This document shows, one piece after another, positions 33,991-45,949 of a stretch of DNA of 64,000 bases (positions are counted from its first letter, which is position 1; each line of letters opens with the position of its first letter). The stretch is from the NCBI RefSeq assembly GCF_947242115.1, contig NC_074726.1, forward strand, positions 18,486,325-18,550,324, read 5' to 3'. Below the pieces are notes generated by a model. That model made no database searches. It saw nothing but the letters and a program-made list of their open reading frames with translations, and had not been told where the DNA came from. The translations under genes and the position numbers were made by a program. The stretch comes from Biomphalaria glabrata. Lineage: Eukaryota > Mollusca > Gastropoda > Planorbidae.

Positions 33991-34389
33991 TCCTGAAATA
34001 TACAGACGAAAATTGTCTTTTTTTTTTCACTCTTAAATTACCTAGGATAACTCCTTCCGTCCGAGTTGCAAAAATAAAAGAGTGATCTTTCCATTGTGTC
34101 CAAACTCTTGAGCGTGCTCTGTCTCTTCGATAGTTACTACAGAGTAGATTACTCCCCCACCTTTTTTTTTTAACGTGAGAAATAAAAAAAAAATATTTTG
34201 TGACTACGTGTTCTCCCCCCCCCCCTCTTGTTTTCTCGTGAACTATTTGCAGAGTGATCTTTCCTTTACTCCTTACTACTCGTTTAAACTCTTGAGGGAA
34301 AAAGAGAATTATATATATAGATTTTTATTTTTGAAGAACTTCTTACAGTTTAGGTTGTACATAAATGTATTGTGACCAAAATAAGAACG

Positions 34390-34720
34390 ACAATATCCTT
34401 CACTGTGACTGTTGGTCACCCTCGAGAGGCTTGTAGTGTCCCTTTTTCACTTTCTAGTCTTAGTTTGTACACGTTATTTCTCCGACATGCAAGAATCAAT
34501 AAAAAAAAAAAAACCAATTAGTTAATTAACTATTGGTAGTAAATTACTTGGTTTCGTTTATTAAACAATGGAAAGAAATAGTACTTGACTGAAGTGGTGG
34601 TATAATATAAGCTGACTTAGTCCTCTTTATATATTATCGTCTAATGCTTATAATAATTTAATTACATAACTGATTTAATCTAATTGATACACTAAATATA
34701 AGCTTTGTGTTGTTTTTTTT
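34390..34720 (+). repeat. Dispersed 'acgttatttctc' family, copy 4
   Basis: It contains 'gtacacgttatttctccgac' and 'accaattagttaattaacta', aligned with the other members. Confidence 0.55.
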
Positions 34721-34984
34721 TATTTTTTATTTTGCTTGTTAATAAAGGTGTATTTTGATTGGCTTTCTACACATTATTAAACATGAAAGTAACAGAATGA
34801 AAAATCCTCAGCGTTGGACGCGGAGATTTTGCGCGCCTTCAATAAGTTAAAAAATAGTTCTGATTATTTCTTGACTAAACGAAAAATTTGGTATCATTTT
34901 AAGATGAGACTTTTTACTTTGTTCACGCCATCTCTGTATATCTGTGATGTTCTTATAGAGTGGTGTTTGTATATAAAGATGTTA

Positions 34985-35160
34985 TCTTTTTATATAGCGA
35001 TGTTTTTCATATAGCTATGTTTGTATGTAGTACTATGTAGTGATGTTTGTATGTAGTACTATGTAGTGATGTTTGTATGTAGTACTATGTAGTGATGTTT
35101 GTATGTAGTACTATGTAGTGATGTTTGTATGTAGTACTATGTAGTGATTGTATGTAATGA
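34985..35160. repeat. 26-bp tandem repeat
   Basis: About five units of 'tgatgtttgtatgtagtact' plus atgtag. The units are almost identical. Confidence 0.85.
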
Positions 35161-35693
35161 TGTTTATATAGTTATGAATATAATCTGTGCATTCTACGTC
35201 TCAAGAGACAATCTTTTCCCTTTGAAACTTTTCATGTGACTAAAGAGGCCAATCCTTGATACACAGCTGCGGTCACAGGTTGGACATCTGTAATCACAGG
35301 CACCGTTGCACTTTCACCCTTTTTTCTACTTCTGGTGCGTTTGCCATTTGCAATCCAGGACCCTTCCTTTATGCTCGCTCTTCATCTGAATCTATCCAGT
35401 GCTATTTTTTTCCAAATGTTAGTGTCCGCCTTAAACATCGGAGGTGGAAAATATTTAGTTACTTTATCTGCCAGAGTAGGTTGACTGTGTTTTACTACCG
35501 CATAGCAGAAGGCTCATCACACAAGTCAAGTAGACTAAGGCTTTGGTAGTCAGCAAGGTATTTTTTTTCATTTTTATAGTAAGCTTTTTTATGTCTAGTT
35601 TGCAATACTTGGCGAACTCAAGCAAAAAATTATGACTAATGTCAGCTTGACTTGACTTTTGTTTTAATTTTTTTTGTTCAGAGAAAATAATGA

Positions 35694-35780
35694 CCACAAC
35701 ATCAACATCAACCACAACATCAACATCAACCACAACATCAACATCAACCACAACATCAACATCAACCACAACATCAAGGA
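35694..35780. repeat. 18-bp tandem repeat downstream of gene A2
   Basis: About 4.5 units of 'cacaacatcaacatcaac'. It keeps both strands open (Thr/Ser-rich on plus, Val/Asp-rich on minus), which is a by-product. It lies just past the poly(A) signal of A2. Confidence 0.85.
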
Positions 35781-35794
35781 AAGAAATCTACCAT

Positions 35795-35800
35795 TTTATT
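35795..35800 (-). terminator. Poly(A) signal of gene A2
   Basis: AATAAA on the minus strand, about 90 bp after the A2 stop codon. Confidence 0.55.
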
Positions 35801-35888
35801 TCTATCTCCAGCAACAACACAAACATTTCTCAACGAAACAGAAGAAAAGACAAAGTTGGCTTTGTCGCACAAGTTACTTGGAGAACTC

Positions 35889-38383
35889 TTAACGTCCATT
35901 TTGTATGGCAGGAGCAGGGCATTGAACTCCAGCGTTACAGGAACACGTTGTAAATGTGTCTGGCATACCACCTGTGAATATGTTTTGGACATTTTGAAAG
36001 CTTTCATTTTCAAATAATTTTAAGAATCTTTTCAGAATACATATTTTATTCCGCGAAATAATAGCACCATTAAACAGTGTACCAATACATTGTACCATAA
36101 TACAGTGTACCAAAACATTGTACCATAATACAGTGTACCAAAACATTGTACCATAATAGTGTAACAAAACATTGTACCATAATACAGTGTACCAAAACAT
36201 TGTACCATAATACAATGTACCAAAACATTGTACCATTGTGGTGGTTTTTTTTTATATAATCTCAGCTGCTTTCAACTTTCATCTGAAGGCAGACCTTGCA
36301 CACTGTGTGCTGATTTATTCCATTAGGTTTCTTTAACACTTCAATAAGTCAAAGTTTTAATTCTATGTTTACATTTTATGTTAAAACTTGGTTTAAATGA
36401 AAGAAACTTTCACTCGTTACATTTTTGTTGTGGTTTGTAAGACGTCGAGATGACAAAAAAAAACGTCACAAAATACTTAATACACTGACATCTAAATCTG
36501 ACAAACTAGCATACAATGATAGAAAAGAATAGGACACGATGCATGATGTATATTCAAAAAGGCTAACTATACTTATTGATTATAGTCAATCAAATAAACG
36601 AACATGTGTGAACCAACCAAAACTTTAGATTAGCATGAGACAAGGTAGAAACGTAATCATAACTTTTAAAAGTGAAGAAATAGTTTAGTAATATTCAAAC
36701 CAAATGACTTACTAATCATTGGAAGCTAACCAAAACAAAGAGGTAGTTTGGTACTAATGAAAACATACAGATAGTAGAGAGTCAACCAATACTGACATGT
36801 CGTTTAGGTTTATGTTCTCTTTAAACTCACTGAAAAATTTTAAGCCCCAAATTTTATAATAAAAGTAGTCTCCCCTTCCACTTTAGACCTTGTGGTCCAT
36901 GGAGCAGAATGATATAGATTCTATTCTAACAAGGGTGCTATTTGGCCATCATAAACCTTTTACTTTCAAAACTAAGGTCAGATTCCCATGAGAATTGAAT
37001 GGGTTCAGGGACGTCCCAAAAATGTCAAAACAGCAGACATCTTGGTTTGAAAGCCAATTGCTAAACAAACATTCAGTTCTATCTGAATCCTACTGATAGA
37101 TTATGGTTACAACAAAACTTACTAATAGTTGAAGACTAGATCTAACTGAATCTACTGATAGATTATTGTTACAATAAAACTTACTAATAGTTGAAGACTA
37201 GATCTAACTGAATCTACTGATAGATTATGGTTACAACAAAACTTACTAATAGTTGAAGACTAGATCTAACTGAATCTACTGATAGATTATTGTTACAATA
37301 AAACTTACTAATAGTTGAAGACTAGATCTATCTGAATCTACTGATAGATTATTGTTACAATAAAACTTACTAATAGTTTGTGGAATCCTCTGGACACTAA
37401 TACAACATGAACTTCGAGTGGCTGAGTTAAAGCATGCGTCAGAGGTGGCACATAAATTGGTTGATGGTGTGGAGCTGCAGTATAAGGGCGTGTCGTAGAA
37501 GAAGGAAGACGTGGGAGCCACTGCTGTCTGTGACCCAGAGAGAGGAGTACATCCTACAGCTGAGGTGCACTTACACTGTTGATACAGACTTCCCGTGACT
37601 GCAAACAAATCAAATATTAATGACAATCTTTTAGATAAAGGAAAATATTCCATGACAAAATATTTTGCTTGTTATTTTAATTTTAATCTAGTCATTTATT
37701 CTGGTACGAGACACCAAGTCCCTAAGTAACTGACATGTGAGCACAATCTAGTTTGTCTTTTTCGGAAGATAGATGAGGAGTACCCAATTGTAGACGTGAA
37801 TAGTGCTAGAGTGTCTTCATAAATATGTGTTAGTGTTAAGGTATAAAACGTGATGAATAAAATGTGAAACTACGACAAAGTTCTGAAATGAGCACTCTCT
37901 GCTTAATCTTTGTTGTTTCTCTTCCTAATATTAATGTTTTTTCTTATTTGCAAAAGTGATTGTTTCATTACAGTCAATTGATTTATCAATAGTATAGAAA
38001 TAGAAGTAGATGAAAGGATCAATAGAAAGATGAGCGTATAAATAAATAGAAGGTTGCCTGGAGTGTTTCATGGTCGGATGTGATGTTGGGTGAAAGGGCG
38101 GCTCCTGGTGAACAGAAACAAGAATGGTTTGTTCTTCCACCCTGAAGGATACATGGATAGACTACTCACTTGTCTTGTAGAGTCCCATACAGCACTGACT
38201 ACGTGTGCTAGACGTATAGCAGTATGTAGGAGGGCAAGTCTGATACGTTGAGACTATAGTCAAACAATAGAGTGGCGAGCTGTAGATCACGAGGCCCCCA
38301 GTATTGGCCTGACCAGCAGTCCATGGAGTCATGAGGTGTAAGCAAGCAATTACAGTCAAACGTAGACTTTGTTTTGTCAGCAT
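35889..38383 (-). CDS. Gene A2: secreted protein with two eight-cysteine modules
   Basis: Three coding exons on the minus strand: 38383-38170, 37598-37371 and 35971-35889. Both junctions are phase 1 (A|GTGAGT...TTGCAG|TC and A|GTAAGT...TCACAG|GT). They give 174 residues. A signal peptide (MLTKQSLRLTVIACL, LHLMTPWTAG) is followed by module 1, C-x9-C-x4-C-x8-CC-x14-C-x-C-x5-C, and module 2, C-x8-C-x5-C-x8-CC-x19-C-x-C-x5-C. Each module starts with an SPLYC/TPLYC word and contains TRSxCC. Each is split by an intron at the same point, so the gene arose by duplication of an exon-intron-exon unit. A TATA box lies at 38448-38456. Closest relative here is gene B. The function is unknown, and the family is not one I recognise. 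Confidence 0.8.
36060..36236. repeat. 28-bp tandem repeat in A2 intron 2
   Basis: About six units of 'aatacagtgtaccaaaacat' plus tgtaccat. The long minus-strand frame over it joins by chance to exon 3 of A2. Confidence 0.85.
36860..37012 (-). mobile_element. Degraded long SINE in A2 intron 2
   Basis: The minus strand has the body words 'ccctgaacccattcaattct' and 'gaccacaaggtctaaagtgg', matching the intact SINE at 47367-47636. The tRNA head is lost. Confidence 0.55.
37090..37380 (-). repeat. 62-bp minisatellite that copies the A2 exon-2 splice donor
   Basis: Five near-identical 62-bp units begin at the donor of exon 2. On the minus strand each contains 'ctattagtaagttttattgt' or 'ctattagtaagttttgttgt', so five consensus GTAAGT donors lie in a row. 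Only the first (37370) is joined to the exon frame. Confidence 0.85.
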
Positions 38384-38447
38384 TTCGGAAGTGTACTCTT
38401 TGTTGACGTCTGTGTTAACTGGTGCATGTACTTTATGTGCTTCATGT

Positions 38448-38456
38448 CTTTATATA
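38448..38456 (-). promoter_or_regulatory. TATA box of gene A2
   Basis: TATATAAAG on the minus strand, 65-73 bp upstream of the ATG. It predicts a start of transcription near 38420-38425. Confidence 0.6.
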
Positions 38457-38599
38457 GCTTCACAAAGACGATCTGGTCTAGATAGTGTCAATGTTAGTCA
38501 AGGTCAGTTTTCATCTAAAACCAACACGGAAAATCCTTTACCCAACACAGGACAGAATTTACTTATGAATGAAATCAAAACTATTTAAAGGCGTATATT

Positions 38600-38710
38600 T
38601 GTTACAATAAAACGACTACGCCCTTGTGTTAAGCCCAGATAGGCCTGCAGATGTTGAGCCCAGATAGGCCTGCAGATGTTGAGCCCAGATAGGCCTGCAG
38701 ATGTTGAACG
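38600..38710. repeat. 25-bp tandem repeat, three units
   Basis: 'ttgagcccagataggcctgc' plus agatg, three units, upstream of A2. Confidence 0.8.
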
Positions 38711-39223
38711 TAGATCGTCATGTTGAGACAACACGGCCAGGACAGAATGAAATATCGGACAATATTTGCGCTTACTTCAGGCAAACATTTCTACAATTAG
38801 GCTCTTCTTAAAGTCTTACTTCAGAAGACTAGAGAAGAATTTACTTCAAAATGGCTACCAAATTCATAGTCACAATGTGGGGGAGATAATTATTGACTTT
38901 GAAATTACAGCCAATGTAAGTGAAGTAATCCTAAGTATCCCAAATCTAATACAAATTTGAGAAACTGGCTACTGCCAAACAGAATTAAAATAGTTTGTTT
39001 TAGTAGTTTATTATTTAAGTGAATTTTCTAATATATTTTTATTATTATGATAATAGGTTAGTAATAAAATAAGTTTATGTCATTAGGTCTGTGCAGTTTA
39101 CTACATGTAAAACAAGCAAAATACCACAAAAAAATTTAAATAAAAAGCTTATAATAAGTGCATCAATTAGTTTAGATCAGCCAATGAACTCATTCTGTAA
39201 TAGATTTGTAATAGATCTAATAA

Positions 39224-39228
<5 letters not shown>
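38711..39228. other. No gene seen
   Basis: AT-rich unassigned DNA. Confidence 0.4.
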
Positions 39229-39278
<50 letters not shown>

Positions 39279-39282
<4 letters not shown>

Positions 39283-39882
39283 ACGTACTCTTTGTCTATA
39301 TTTAGCCAATGTCTGCCAACTAGATCAGCTAGCTCGGTAATTTCCATCATGCAACCAACTTCTGTTTTGAAGTGAATGTGATTGGTTAGAAATATTAATT
39401 ATTGTACGCTAATCTATATTTTATTGGTCTATTGATTAACCAAGCGACAAAGAGATATTAGTCACATGGTAACGCCCAAAGGTCTAAGAAGAAGACTCTA
39501 GATATTGCCGCCAGTCTCGTGTTGGAACTCAAAGAAAGAGGACATGATCATATTATTGTGTATATTTTAAAATAGTAGAAATATAATTTGTTTTATTCTA
39601 TTATAGTATATCATTGTAATTATTTGTGAATAGCTTTTCCAAGTTTTGAATTAAAGTATTTGTATTTGACGAGGAGAAGTTTCTTCATTGAATTTAATAA
39701 TAACATAATTAGATCGTCTTATCTACTAGCAACTTCTAGATGATCGTTTTATCAACTGGCAACTTCTAAATGATCATCTTATCAACTGACGATTTCTAAA
39801 TCCTCGGCAACCACGATCATTGATTGTGCAATAAAGATCAAGATAATCTTCAACGTGACATCTAGCACCATTGATGATCGTG

Positions 39883-39885
<3 letters not shown>
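39279..39885 (+). mobile_element. Solo LTR-like element inside an (AT)n array
   Basis: The ends are 'tgtcacgtac' and 'gatcgtgaca', an inverted 7-bp match of the LTR type. An (AT)n tract lies on each side (39229-39278 and 39886-39944), as if one array was split. A 'caataaag' poly(A)-like word is near 39829. No internal coding part. The target duplication cannot be read inside AT repeats. A fossil; age unknown. Confidence 0.55.
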
Positions 39886-39946
<61 letters not shown>

Positions 39947-39964
39947 CGCAAATTCATGCTTTTA

Positions 39965-40160
39965 GCTTTCTCACTACACTATGCTCCTATCACTTTCTCA
40001 CTACACACTATGCTCCTATCACTTTCTCACTACACTATGCTCCTATCACTTTCTCACTACACTATGCTCCTATCACTTTCTCACTACACTATGCTCCTAT
40101 CACTTTCTCACTACACTATGCTCCTATCACTTTCTCACTACACTATGCGCCTATCACTTG
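39965..40160. repeat. 27-bp tandem repeat
   Basis: About seven units of 'tttctcactacactatgctc' plus ctatcac. Open frames in all three plus frames are by-products. Confidence 0.85.
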
Positions 40161-40199
40161 TCTAGGCTACTTGGAAACGGGTGGGGGAGAACGTGTTAT

Positions 40200-40340
40200 A
40201 TCTAGATCTAGAGCTCCCTCTAACATACGCTTTAGACCGTGAATTCATGTATCTGTTACAATGAAACCTTAGCGGCCTACTCACTTTCTCTTTCCTTCTC
40301 TCTCTCTCTCTTTCTGGAACCCACATTTTTGTAAAATTTT
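40200..40340 (-). repeat. Dispersed repeat with (GA)n core, copy 1
   Basis: On the minus strand: 'gggttccagaaagagagaga', then 'cattgtaacagatac' and 'tctaaagcgtatgttag'. It matches 56590-56790 on the plus strand. Confidence 0.6.
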
Positions 40341-41599
40341 CCACCTTGCACATGGTAATTTTTCAGACATAGACGTCTGAATTGATTTATTAAGACCCTT
40401 CCCCCCCCCAACACACAAAAGCACATATTCTTTTGGCTCATGAATTCTAGTATCCCTTTTACTTATCTGGTTCCCAACTTCCCGCCGATAATAAAACAAA
40501 AGGTAGTCTATAAACTTTTCTTTGGTTTCTCAATAGGCCTACTTAATAAACTCTATGTTGCTTTTCAACCGTAATCCCCTCCCACACAAACACGCGCCCG
40601 CTTACATAGGCCTACATTTCGCGTTTTTTTTTTAAATTTCTATTACATTGATAACTCTTAACTTTTTTTTAGTTTCCTCCGATTAATCGACTCTTCACCA
40701 CACACTTTTCACATTTTGAATATATATTACTTTTATTTTGAGCGAATTAAGAACATTGCTTGATTATTTCTTATTGGATCTGTCGTGAGCAACCTTTGAG
40801 TTTGTTGGATAACACAAACTCTCTTTGTAATGTTATCAATAGGCCTCTATATTAGCCAACTTAATACGATTTCAGAATTTATTACGTATGAAACATATTA
40901 TTAAAGTTTTTTTTATTTCAACACCCTACGGGAAACAAGTTTTAAATGTGGTGACTGAGAAAGCCTTAATTAAACTGCCAGTGCAAGTTTGAATGTAGAT
41001 ACATTTTTGAAATTTAGATTTAACTCGAAGTGAAATCATTGTCTTAAGCCTCTAACGTTTCCCGTCCCACTAGTAAAATGTGATGCATGACCCACTCAGT
41101 ATGCCAACAGTATTGGAAAGAGAGCGCTATTTCCTCTTCATTGTGTAAGGTATGCCTAGGCATAACTTTGTGTTAGTCCAATGTCAAATAAGTGTCAAAT
41201 AAAAACATGAAGTTGTTGACTCAAGTCATGGACGAATGTGTTTCATAGTACAGAAGTTCTAACCATGTATGTTTGAATTGTGACAATTAGATGTGAATAT
41301 TCAAGAGATGACAAATCAACATGTTCAAACTATCTCTCCCTCTATCTCTTTCTTTCTCTCTCTCTTTCTCTCGTCTCTGTTCACACTATGTGTCTTCATC
41401 CCTACAAATAGTTTTAATGTGGTAAAAAAAAATATTTCGGTTATAATAAGTAACGGCTTTTTGGCCCATTACACGACGTCCTGATACAAAGAGGCTTGTG
41501 ACACATATCTCGTTGTAGCTAATAGGGGCACATGAGGAGGTGTGGCGCCACGTAACACAAAGTGAAAGCTAGATATACGCCCTTTGAATTTTTCCCAGT
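40341..41599. other. No gene seen
   Basis: AT-rich DNA. A hairpin word of the 1741-type repeat lies near 40800-40835, a perfect 14-bp palindrome tatgcctaggcata near 41150, and (CT)n near 41335-41375. Confidence 0.4.
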
Positions 41600-41619
41600 T
41601 TAATCATATATATCCTGCG

Positions 41620-41715
<96 letters not shown>

Positions 41716-41720
41716 TATAT
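41600..41720. repeat. (AT)n microsatellite
   Basis: About 100 bp of AT. It abuts the inverted-end element at 41721, and AT also follows its other end at 43944. Confidence 0.85.
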
Positions 41721-43943
41721 CATGGGCGTAGCCAGGGGGGGGGTTTTGGGGTTCAAACCCCCCCCCCGAAATGAAATCCCCCCCCTTGGGGGGGGGGGGG
41801 GATCGGAATTTAGTGAATGATTTTTTGCTTTGATTTTGTTTATTTTAGGTGAGATTTTAATACTAAACCATCAATTGCCCTAGCACAACCAATGGGGTTT
41901 TGAGTTTAAAACCCCTTACCAGGGGGTTTTGAGTTTAAAAACCCCTACCAGGGGGGTTCGAGTTTAAAAACTCATACCAGGGGTTTTGAGTTTAAAACCC
42001 CCTACTAGGGGTTTTGAGTTTTAAACCCCCTACTTGGGGTTTTTGCAGTTAACCCCCCCCCCTCTTCTATAAAACAAAACAAAAAAAAATGCAAACGAAA
42101 ATCCCCTAATTCCAAGAGCACAGTTAAGGGAGATTTTGATTTTAAAACCCCCTCCAAAATTTACGATAAACCCCCGCTTCAATATAAAAAAAAGTTAATT
42201 ACGCACTCAAAATGTTATGAGCGTAGCTAAATGGGTTTTGACTTAGTTTTTAGTTTAAACCCCACTTCAGCGGGGTTTGAAGGTCAAAAATTCCTCTTTA
42301 ATAATAAAACCAAAAAAAAAATTATACACTCAAAATGTTTTGAGTGTAGTCAAAGGGGTTTTGAGTTTAAACTCCCCTCCAGTGGAGTTTGAAGCTAAAA
42401 AGTACATCTTCAATATAAATAAAAGCAAATTAAAATCTATGAATACACCCAAAGGGGTTTTGAGTTTAAACCCCCCGCCAGGGGGGTTTGAGGCTAAAAA
42501 ATACATCTTCAGTGTAAGAAAAAAAAGCAAATTACGCACTCAAAATGCTATGAGCGTTGCCAAAAGGGGTTTTGAGTTTAAACCTCCATTCAGAGGGGTT
42601 TAATGCTAAAAATACCTCTTCAATATAAAAAAAAAGCAAATTACACACTAAAATTATTTGAGCGTAGCCAATCCAATCGGGAGTTTTGAGTTTAAACCCC
42701 TCTTCTACAGATGGCGTTTGTTTAAAGTTTAAAACCCCTCCAGAAGGTTTTGAGTTTAAGATCCCCCTACAGAGCATTTTGAGGTGGAAAACCCCCAACA
42801 GATGATTTTGACTATAAAACTTCTCTTTTCGATATAAAATCTAAAGCAAAGTACAGTCACTTAATTCCAAGAGCGTATTCAAGAGTGGTTACACATTTTT
42901 ACCAGTGGCAGGGCTCCCTTAATAAACTGCAGTGAATAGTCATCTGCCGAAATTGAAAAACACTAAATGTGGCTCAACAAAGATGGCTAAGACAGATTTT
43001 AGGAGTCAGTTATAGAGATCGGGTTTAAATCAAGGAAATCCTATGCCGAACTGGGAGTCGACCCTTTATTAAGATTGTGAGAGAGCGACGCATGAGGTTT
43101 GCGGGACATGTTCTCCGACAAATGAATTACGCATAAGAAGAGTTGCAATGATATCCTAGTACAACTAGACGCCACTCATTCATTGAGGTCCTCATGGCAG
43201 GTGGGAAGAGGCTTCAGATATTACCAGTGACAGATTTTTATGGAAACAGCTTGACGTCAAATGCTCCGAACGGCGCGGTAGGGTCTAAGTCAGTAAGAAT
43301 AGCACATTAGGTTTTTGAAATAAACTTTTTAATAGCAGGAAAATGCACTGTAGATACCTCAGAATATGCATTTTGTTGGCTTTCAATACCAGAAATAGTG
43401 CTTGGCGGCGGGGCTTCGCCCCGCGCTAGCGCTCCCCAGACCCCCTTGCTAGTAATGGCAGGGAATCTACAATTTTATGGAAACAGCTTGACGGCAAATG
43501 CGCCAAACGGCGCGGTAGAGTCTAAGTCAGTAAGAATAGCACATTAGGTTTTTGAAATAAAACTTTTTAATAGCAGGAAAATGCACTGTAGATACCTCAG
43601 AATATGCATTTTGTTGGCTTTCAATATCAGAAATAGTGCTTGGCGGCGGGGCTTCGCCCCGCGCTGGGGGAGCTCCTACCGCTCCCCCAGACCCCCTTGC
43701 TAGTATTGACGGGGAATCTACAATTTTCCACTAACTCATGGAAGAATCTATTCTAGGGTACAATAAACGTCTTCCGAAAGAATGAAGGGTCAGAATGCAA
43801 TAAAGATTATGTAGGCACACACACACACATAAATACATATAAAAAAAAAATTCGCGGGGGGGGGGGGGGGAGAAGTCGGGGGGGGGGGAGAAAAAAATCC
43901 CCCCCCAAACCCCCCCCGAAAAAAAATCCTGGCTACGCCCATG
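41721..43943. mobile_element. Element with 16-bp inverted ends and G/C-tract arms, copy 2
   Basis: It is the inverse of copy 1 (7011-8959), running 'catgggcgtagccagg' ... 'cctggctacgcccatg'. The left half has about ten ~115-bp modules ('aaacccc...ggggttttgag'). The right half has the LINE tail and a GC-rich 'gcggggcttcgccccgc' hairpin, present twice because 237 bp are tandemly duplicated (43237-43710). Inserted in AT repeats. Confidence 0.6.
42940..43230 (+). pseudogene. Captured LINE C-terminal fragment, copy 2
   Basis: Plus-strand counterpart of 7460-7800, with 'caacaaagatggctaagac' and 'gcgggacatgttctccgaca'. It has several stops. Confidence 0.5.
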
Positions 43944-44559
43944 ATATATATATATATCTAGAACTAGATATAGAATCTTGATATAGAATCTACTATATCT
44001 AGACTAGAACTCGTATGAATTTACACGTTTAATCTTATAATTACTAGACCTAGGCCAATGTTATGATCATGAATAGAAGGTCTTTTAATTTTTACCATTA
44101 CCAATGGCCCCAATGGTGTAGGCTACCATGCTATTCGTATTCGATTCATTTCTGAATGTGATACTATTGTTTACATAATAAATAAATCTGCACCACTAAG
44201 CTGTTAGAAGATAAGTTATTGCCTTTATAATTATTTTTCAAATTATTAATGCATTTATTATAAATATATCTAGATCTGGTTCTATTTAGTCTTATTTAGA
44301 CTGTCAAGTGTAGGCCCCTATAATGAGGATATGTCAAAACTGCGCGCTATAAAAGTAGTTCGTTATTTTTTAAACTTATAACCTAAACGAAGTTCGTATC
44401 ATAATTCTTTTTTAAAAACAAAATTTGAATCAGTATTCTATTCAATGAGTTAGGGTTAGGGTTAATAAATGGAAAATATATTTTATAAATTCGAACCATT
44501 ATGACCTTAGATGCAAATTTTTTTTTACCAATGCGAGAATCTATGAATGAAGCTCGAGT
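43944..44559. other. No gene seen
   Basis: AT-rich DNA. A 'gttagggttagggttaat' telomere-like word lies near 44450. Confidence 0.4.
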
Positions 44560-44860
44560 AATAAATGAAGAAGTCCATGACCTTTTTTTTTATATAAAAG
44601 TGACCTCCCCTGAAGTTTTTCATTGAAAAGTGGTGTAATTTTTTTAAAAATCTGATTGCATATATAATTTTAAAAATTAGATGGTTCACTTTCGAAAAAG
44701 AAAAAAAGTAGCCGTTGCATCAGAACTTTGAATGATCTAAAATATCATGATGTCCAATTTTCATTTTTTCTTCTAGTTTCTGAGATATAAACGGGACGGA
44801 CTGACGGGCCACACGAAACTAATAACGTCTTTTTCCCTTTCAGGGGCTGCTAAAAAAAAA
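44560..44860 (+). repeat. Hairpin-ended repeat, diverged copy
   Basis: 'gtagccgttgcatcagaact', then 'gggacggactgacgggcc' and 'cctttcaggggctgctaaaa', aligned with 4600-4770. Confidence 0.55.
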
Positions 44861-44874
44861 ACTCAGGTGTATTT

Positions 44875-45436
44875 GCATTTATTAATAAACTAAAGTTGCA
44901 ATGTTTTACATTTTAGTTAGATCTATGTATTTTCGTAAACATAATCTCGTTTTTATGTCATTGATGCCAACTCTCAAATTTCGGAGGTAGAACCTAATAG
45001 ACAGAGAATATGTGGTTAAAGTCTATGCAAAAGTGTGATTTTACTGTCATCAGATTAACATATAGAACATCCCAAAGAAGACCTTGAAAGAATATTCAAT
45101 TATTTATGTGCCATGTTACATTTTTTTGTTTTACATTATAACGACTTTTGTTTTTTATTTGTATTGCGTATATAATGCAAATATTAAAAAAGCCTGCACT
45201 TCAAAATTGTATTTCTTATTAAATTTATTGAAATTAATGTAAAATAAATCTTTAGGCAATTTTGAAAGCACGGAGAGAAACTAGAAATAACAATGACATC
45301 TCCTTGGTATCTTTTTTATCTTTTAAAATCCATTTCCTTGTAAAAATGATGTTACTCTCTATCTCTCTCTTTCTGACAGATGGACATTTTGCACAGACCT
45401 AATCAAGGCTTTTCGCCTAACGGGGACCGCTAAAAA
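44875..45436 (+). repeat. Hairpin-ended repeat, second diverged copy
   Basis: It ends 'gacattttgcacagacctaa' and 'cggggaccgctaaaaa'. It stops just short of the poly(A) signal of gene B. Confidence 0.5.
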
Positions 45437-45460
45437 CAATAATGTAATTTCATTAAATTC

Positions 45461-45466
45461 TTTATT
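45461..45466 (-). terminator. Poly(A) signal of gene B
   Basis: AATAAA on the minus strand, about 80 bp after the stop of gene B. Confidence 0.65.
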
Positions 45467-45544
45467 ACATACATAAAAGACAAGAAATGTAAGGATAATA
45501 ACTCTAAAGGATCTATGCACATGATTTAATGTTCTCCCTCAGTT

Positions 45545-45851
45545 TTAGCAGTTGATGTCTGTGTTACACTTGCATGTAATAGCTAGGCTTGTGCCACCAC
45601 CTGAAAGAGAAACAATTCTTCGAGATTTTGTTGAGGTAGGAAACATGTACCTTCAATCGATTAAAGAAAAAGAAAAAAACAAATTTAAAACATGAACAAA
45701 TTGATGAACGAATCAAAACGATAAACGAAGTGATGAGTTGATGAGAAGAGGGTCGGCACCTTCACACTGCTAGTAGATTTTGTTAGATATTAGTTTAGAT
45801 AGATAGATAGATAGATAGATAGGTAGATAGATATAGATAGGTAGATAGATA

Positions 45852-45949
<98 letters not shown>

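Noticed and set aside
35674-35953. Thr/Ser-rich plus-strand frames that look like a mucin
   Set aside because: They come from an 18-bp tandem repeat and overlap the well-supported antisense last exon of gene A2.
39871-40242. Frames YIYIYI... and SLHYAPITF repeats
   Set aside because: AT microsatellite and 27-bp tandem repeat read in all three frames.
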